Assembly (NCBI GenBank): GCA_037501455.1
Contig: CM074864.1
Coordinates: forward strand, 36,668,001-36,732,000
Length of the DNA: 64,000 bases
Source: Lantana camara
Taxonomy: Eukaryota > Streptophyta > Magnoliopsida > Lamiales > Verbenaceae
Reading direction: 5' to 3'
Below the pieces are notes generated by a model, which worked only from the letters and a program-made list of their open reading frames with translations, made no database searches and was not told where the DNA came from. This document shows, in pieces, positions 58,744 through 64,000 of the stretch (positions within the stretch are counted from its first letter, which is position 1; each line of letters opens with the position of its first letter). Made by a program: the position numbers and the translations under genes.

Positions 58744-60469
58744 GTAATGCCCCGGTTTTCGCTTGTATTTTTCATAACATTATATGTATTATATCTTTAT
58801 GTATTTATATGAATTTTTGTTAACATGAAATTTACGTGAATTAATTGCTAACGTGTCAAATTGCTGTTATGTGGCTTTACTTGATCATTTCATAAATATG
58901 TGGACTTAATTGCATAACATGATTTGGAGTTAGATTATTAATTGCCATGGAATGAAACTTGTTTGCATGAATTCATTTACTTCAAGGACTTAGTTGCAAA
59001 ATGTGTTGACTCACCTTAGTTAGTGGAAGACTTATGTAAATATCTCATCCATCTCTCATTTTATTTATCTCATTTTCATTCATCAACTTTCATAAAAATT
59101 ACACACACTCACACACACAAGATCACGGTTGAAACACCATGAGAAGAGAAGGAGATTTCATCATTCATCAAGCTTGATTCCAAGAGGATTATTGCATAAC
59201 TTTGAAGCATCATCATCTCCATAGTTCCTTTCTCCTTTTGATCCATTCTTTCAAAGTATATGTATGTATATGTGATGAGTATCTTGAGATTATATGAAGT
59301 AGGGTTTGATAACTAGGATGTGATTTCTTGTTCTTTCATGGCTAGAAGCATACCTAGGATCATTACCTTTCAAAGCTTGCATGAATTCTTGATTTAAATG
59401 AGAAATTTGAAGACATGATATTATATGGGTTTTGATTGATGATTCCTTCATAACTTATGCTTATTTGATGGATTAAATGATGTCTAATTGATATATATGA
59501 GTTATATTCATGTTATATGATGGTTTTGAGTTGATTTCTTACCTTGGTTTGGTGTTGGAATGGTTTGGGAGCCAATTCCCGTGATTATGCCTTGTTTTTC
59601 GACCCAGAGGTCACCGAACGGGCGTTCTTCCTTCATGAACGGCCGTTCATCCGAACAGAACTGTTCTGCCCTCCGAACCGTCGTTCCTGGTTTTGTGCAT
59701 GGAATTCAAATGACAGTTCACTATACAAATGGACTTTGATTGACCTGATTTTTGAACTTACGGAGACCTCTTGAAGTCTAGAACATCATCCAATTGGAAT
59801 CACCTTAATATATTTTCCCATTTGTAAGATATTATCAATTCTTTTTGGTGTCGCTACTTTATCGACAAATTGCAATCATCCAACTTCAAGCTTATGCCAT
59901 TTTCTCCACACTTTGAATTAGAAAACAAGCCATATATCCTTGGAAAGCCCTTTGTGTCTAGTTACATTTCCATTAAACAAAACTCAATTCCCACTTCTAG
60001 AATTAAAGATATTCCAGTTTTCCTACAGCATGTGTGTTTTCTAAAATTGTCCGTTTTTGCCAAACTTCACCTAAACCTTTCTTATTGCATTCTTTTCACT
60101 CTCTTGGCTCCCATATGTGAATTATATGCTATATATACTTGATTAATGGATAAGTATTCTCCTACTTGACACTTCTTGGTACTTAATTGCTCAAACGTTA
60201 TTGTGTGACTCCATGCCCTATATGAATTGAACTTGAAATGATTGAATGATATGAATATGTGACTCCTTGAGAGTGATTTAATCTCTTAGATGTTAATTGG
60301 TTCTCATACATGGTAAGTGTCACTTGATTGCTAGTTTTACTTAATTACATGAGGATCGTCGTGCGTCATACTTGGTCTCATATTGAGTCTTGTCTCACGA
60401 GTTTCTACTATTCCCTTTCTTGTTCAGTTTTTCTCCAGGGCGGAGATCATGGATCGTTTGGGCACTTTC
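58744..60469 (+). repeat. Long-family LTR, 5' part
   Basis: Starts TGTAATGCCCCGG. It has palindromes at 59616-59686 and the CTCCAGGGCGGAGATC box at 60434. Interrupted at 60470 by RLC-2; the rest is beyond the window. It resembles the 2.6 kb subfamily (7848 and 9936). Confidence 0.85.
59616..59686. repeat. Array of four short palindromes, ATGAACGGCCGTTCAT type
   Basis: GAACGGGCGTTC (59616-59627), the perfect ATGAACGGCCGTTCAT (59635-59650), GAACAG-AA-CTGTTC (59653-59666) and GAAC-CGTC-GTTC (59675-59686). Confidence 0.85.
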
Positions 60470-61615
60470 TGTTAGGAATAGTGCCCTAGAAAGCCGATTG
60501 TATATCCGCTTTGTGCTTTTCCTTATTGTAATCACAGACAATCTTTGAATAAAATAACGAATTGAGGCAACACTTCTTTATATGCTCTTGTTTGGTATGC
60601 GTTTACTTTAGCTGTGCATGTATGAGAACTCCCCTAATCCTGATGACTTTAGGACTCTACCATTTAGGTGAAATGGTTCATGAAACGAGCCCTATATCAC
60701 ATAAGTCATGATTAGTAAAATACTCCAAGCCGATGAGTCCTACAGACAGTGGGAGTGTCAACTTGACTCCTCTAAGGCTTGCTTGTGGGATCACGCCCTT
60801 AAGAAGGACCACCTTGTTTCATGGAGGTGCAAAGTGTACAGTTGATACATGCGTGATACATGAGGGTGCTTACTTTAATAAGTAAGTTCACTGAGGTGCC
60901 CCGTGTGAGAACATTCCTAAATGGGAAAGGAAGTTTCTATTTCAGGAAATGGAAACTTCCAGATTAGAAAATATCTCACGAGTCATTGATGTGATTAATT
61001 GATCCTTAGACTTGAGGTTCCTTCTCACTTTATGAGTTAACTCTGTAGTCTTAGGTATAAGCTTTAAAGGGTGTCGCCTTAGACAACTGATTCAAGGCTT
61101 ATGCTGGGGCTGCACAAGTGATTCATGAAAGTGAATGAGAATCAAGATAGGACCTACACTTGCATTTGCAAGGTGATCTCTTATTGTATAAGTCATTCAT
61201 ATGCCATATGGAGTCCTTGGCCAAGGCAGTAGATCAAGACATCAAGAAAAGGATTTCTTGGATTGAGATCAAATGGATATGAAATGCACTTAGCTTTAAG
61301 ACCGGATTATTAGGGTTCTAATGATTCCCTTACCCTAGATCTTGGTTGAGAGATAGTAAGTAGGAGGATTGTATCTCACATGAATCAATGACTTAAAGGT
61401 TCTGTCGAATCCGAACATTCCAATTCAGCTAGGGGTTAAACACCTGTTGCTAGACTATGGTCGTTTAATCTGTGGACTGATTAATTAATTAGTGAATTAA
61501 TTAATTGGGGTCACTGCTAATTGAATTGAGAACCTAGAGGGTCACACACAACAACTTGGTTACATGAGTTGAGGCTTGAAAATGATTAAACGAGTTAATC
61601 GAGCCTAGAGGGTTC

Positions 61616-61685
61616 CACACGTGTGAAGCCACACGTGTGGGTCACGTGAGTGACACGTGTCCTTGTGACACGTGTCACACACGTG
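61616..61685. promoter_or_regulatory. Cluster of six CACGTG (G-box) sites
   Basis: CACGTG at 61618, 61632, 61643, 61654, 61669 and 61680, most extended into longer palindromes (CCACACGTGTGG, GTGACACGTGTCAC). G-boxes bind plant bZIP and bHLH factors. The cluster is about 330 bases upstream of the TATA box. Confidence 0.75.
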
Positions 61686-62015
61686 AATTTATATATATAT
61701 ATATTAAATGATTAATTTAGTTAATTATTTAATAGACTTTGGTTTAATTTTGAATTAAAAAGAAAGTCTAATTTTGGAGAAAATAATCTAGTTAATTAAT
61801 TATGAATTAATTAATTAGATAAAAATAAGTTATTTATTTTATTATAAATAAAGTATAAAATTATCCAAAAATAGTTTGGATATTTTTAGCTCTCTTCAAA
61901 GTTGACTAGAATTAGAATTCAAAGTCAAAGTTGGAAAATACTTGATGATCAAGTAATAGGAGAGAGAGGAACCAAATCCTTTCCCAACAAGGATTTGGAT
62001 CGGCACCCTCTCCCT

Positions 62016-62023
62016 ATAAATAG
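62016..62023 (+). promoter_or_regulatory. TATA box in RLC-2 LTR
   Basis: TATAAATA within CCCTATAAATAGGGG, which is itself a palindrome-like context. The transcript would start near 62050. Confidence 0.7.
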
Positions 62024-62407
62024 GGGAGCTCGAGCTCCTTATGGAGCTAATAGACAATTCTTGGTTCATGTGTTGAACACCTTCCTTTCTCCAAGATTAA
62101 ATTAAACCCTAGGTTAAGCCTAAACACTAACTAGAGAACTAGCATCCTTACTAGTTAGATTGTGATCAAGTTGGTGGACTTTCTCTAGAGACTTCAAGTT
62201 AGAAGTTTGAAGATTCGAGCTTTACCAAGGAGAGGGGATCAAGCCGCGAGAAGAGCGTTCTTGGGTGGCTTGAAACGCTTCAAGAAAGAATAAAAGAAAA
62301 GTAAGTTTTCTATCTTTACGAATTTGGTTACACGATTGCGAGTTCAAGGTCCTTTTGTTGGGAAAATTTTTTAAATTCCGCTGCTTTCTGATTCGTGTTT
62401 TCCAACA

Positions 62408-64000
62408 AGTGGTAATTGTAATTGTTTTAGAAAGCCTGAATTACGAAACTGTAGTTTTTCCTGAAAGTTTCTGAAAATTGGTTTTTATAAAATTTAATTT
62501 TGAAAAACAATTTTAAATTTGAAACTGTATAAACTGTTTTTTGGATTTCTTGGATTGGTTTTGCTTTTGAACGAAAACACGAAACGAAAACCCGGATCGC
62601 GACGAACACGCGAAACCCCGCGCGCGAAGGCTTCGCGCGCGCGGGCTTCGCGCGCACCGCCCGCCTGACCTAGGCGTGCGCAGGGCGTCCCGCCCAGCCC
62701 CTCCCGCACGCCGTGCGGGAGCCTTCCGGGCGCGCCTAGGCGCGCCCGCCCAGGGCGGCCGAGACTGGCCGCCCACCCCGCCCGCATGCTTGCGGGAAAG
62801 CCGCCGCAGCAGCGCGCGCACTCGCGCGGCCTTGGCCGCATGCGTGCGGTCTTCTCCGCGTACGGGTCCCGCTTTCGCGATCCGACCTTTTCGTGTTTCG
62901 TGCAATCCAGTCCCAATTTTATTTTAATTTTAAAATTTTATTTTTGAATATTTATTTTAATTTTGAACAAAACTTAAAATTGGGATTTTTGAGAAATTGA
63001 AACGCTTTATATTTTGGGAAAATACATCTTGATAAAATTATCAATTTTCAGAAATTAATTGGAATTTTATTTGTTTTGGTAATTTGGGATTTATTGAAAA
63101 CTTTTATAAATAAGACTCGCATCAAGTCGTGTTTTAAGCTATTAGAGCTTAAAGCGAGAATTTTAATTTATTGGTTAAATTTAAATTCTTGCAAAAGCAT
63201 GTTAAGTGATCATGGGTTTAGATCTATGTATGGTTTTAATTTATGCACATGGATGGTTTAAATTGGGGTTGGAGCCCTATAGTTGCGTTTTTCAATTGAG
63301 GTTGGAGCCTCACTTATGTGCGTACTGTTATGTGATTTATTATGTGGCTTTCCATATTACTGTTTTTGAGGCCGGGGTATGCCCCGTGTAATTGTCTAAG
63401 GCCAATATGAAGATTGAGCCTTATTACTTTATGTCTTTTTCTTTTTATTGTAATTTGAGAGTAGAGATAGGTGGTGAGGTTTTATTTTCATTTTGGAGAC
63501 AATGCACCCATGGAGTAAGATGGACCACATTCAAGTAACAAGGAGGCCATAAGTGAAGACCCCTCAAAATGTTAGGGAGGGGAATCTCAATTGTTAAATG
63601 TAATAGAGATAGGGCTCGTATTTTGTTACCGCTTTCCCTTATGTGATTTGAACTGTTTATGTGGCATGTATGTTAGAACTTGTGATTGTGGAGTGGCTCC
63701 CACATATCACGCATAAGATAGGTAGAACCCATGATCATTACATGTTAGTATCATGCTAGGACATGTTATCTGTTTATGTGCTTGTTTGAAATGCATTTAA
63801 GTGTACTTGCATTAATCAAGACTAATAAAATTGGATAACATATATGTTGGTGAGGTCGAACCGGACAACTCTCCGGTTGATTCGAAAATTCCCATTAAAT
63901 ATTAAGCTAATTTCGAACAAATAGGTGTTTAATTCGAGATGCAAATTTTGAATTAAATTCCTAGCATTCCATCAATAGGTTTTAAGTTTAGTAAGTAAAG
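62408..64000 (+). other. RLC-2 interior/leader, non-coding
   Basis: Follows the LTR with AGTGGTAATTGTA, of which only TGGTA fits the initiator tRNA-Met primer site. It then holds the GC-rich hairpin island and an AT-rich stretch with repeated GGGGTTGGAGCC / GAGGTTGGAGCC / GAGGCCGGGG phrases (63266-63376). No gag or pol motif is seen to the window end. Confidence 0.6.
62619..62849. repeat. GC-rich island of about nine short hairpins
   Basis: In order: CGCGCGCGAAG-G-CTTCGCGCGCG (62619), GGGCG-TCC-CGCCC (62683), CTCCCGCACG-C-CGTGCGGGAG (62701), the perfect 20-mer GGGCGCGCCTAGGCGCGCCC (62728), GGGCGGCC-GAGACT-GGCCGCCC (62753), CCCGCA-TGCT-TGCGGG (62781), CGCGCG-CACT-CGCGCG (62813), GCGGCC-TT-GGCCGC (62826) and CCGCA-TGCG-TGCGG (62836). 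Confidence 0.9.

Larger units (their letters stand above)
60470..62407 (+). repeat. 5' LTR of RLC-2, 1938 bp
   Basis: Begins TGTTAGGAATAG and ends TTTTCCAACA, with TGTT/AACA inverted ends. It contains a six-fold CACGTG cluster (61618-61685) and a TATA box (62016). The second half aligns with the remnant 23473-24926. Confidence 0.85.
60470..64000 (+). mobile_element. RLC-2: LTR element with TGTTAGG ends, runs off the window
   Basis: A 1938 bp LTR (60470-62407) is followed by at least 1.6 kb of interior with no recognisable gene. The LTR start style suggests a copia element of the Angela/Tork kind, but with no coding seen it may be a large non-autonomous derivative. It lies in the LTR that starts at 58744. 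Confidence 0.7.

Noticed and set aside
62494..62927. ORFs of 83-140 codons rich in Ala, Arg and Gly
   Set aside because: By-products of the GC-rich hairpin island, open on both strands.
1..64000. Host protein-coding gene, tRNA or rRNA
   Set aside because: Every recognisable coding region belongs to a mobile element; no tRNA fold or rRNA stretch was recognised by eye.

Overview
This is a plant nuclear window, AT-rich and made almost entirely of nested transposable elements. I found no host gene, tRNA, rRNA or CRISPR. The lineages present (Tekay-like chromoviruses, a Tat-like Ty3/gypsy element with dual RNase H, Ty1/copia elements and a hAT element) indicate a seed plant, probably a dicot. Nothing in the window fixes the species.

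Layout. (1) 1-7134: a + strand LTR element (RLG-A) cut by the window start, with a 3.36 kb 3' LTR and a decayed, shortened interior. (2) 7135-23472: a - strand Tekay-like element (RLG-B), with gag and protease at 18454-20197, RT split between 17917-18368 and 7514-7842, and its 5' LTR at 20394-23472. Its RT is split by a solo LTR (7848-17911), which carries a - strand copia element (8461-15880), which carries another solo LTR (9936-12596). (3) 23473-24926: remnant of a copia-type LTR. (4) 24927-25459 and 58567-58743: two pieces of a broken LTR. (5) 25460-58561: a Tat-like element (RLG-C, + strand) with 5 bp target-site duplications (TSDs). Its 5' LTR holds a 3.17 kb hAT element. Its gag, its 3' untranslated region and its 3' LTR hold solo LTRs at 30953-38260 (containing 31891-35889), 42753-50177 (containing 45978-49977) and 54757-58118. 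(6) 58744-60469: another LTR of the long family, cut at 60470 by a TGTTAGG-type LTR element (60470-64000).

Twelve LTR copies of one long-LTR superfamily (about 2.6-4.0 kb; TGTAAYRCCCC at the start, GGGTGCTACA or similar at the end) fill most of the window. Seven are solo LTRs with exact 5 bp TSDs. Because the LTR of RLG-B belongs to this superfamily, I infer all are Tekay/Del-type chromovirus LTRs.

The signals most worth following are small structures inside these LTRs. One is a short stem-loop present in all nine copies that span the site, with compensatory stem changes between copies. Another is a set of arrays of perfect palindromes whose arms differ from copy to copy around a CGGCCG-like core. 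Others are a GC-rich island of about nine hairpins in the leader of the last element, six CACGTG boxes in 68 bp of its LTR, a hAT element built from inverted blocks of GACCC-type repeats, and an antisense gene in RLG-C whose two best introns still splice in frame. All coding regions are decayed; I see no intact autonomous element.
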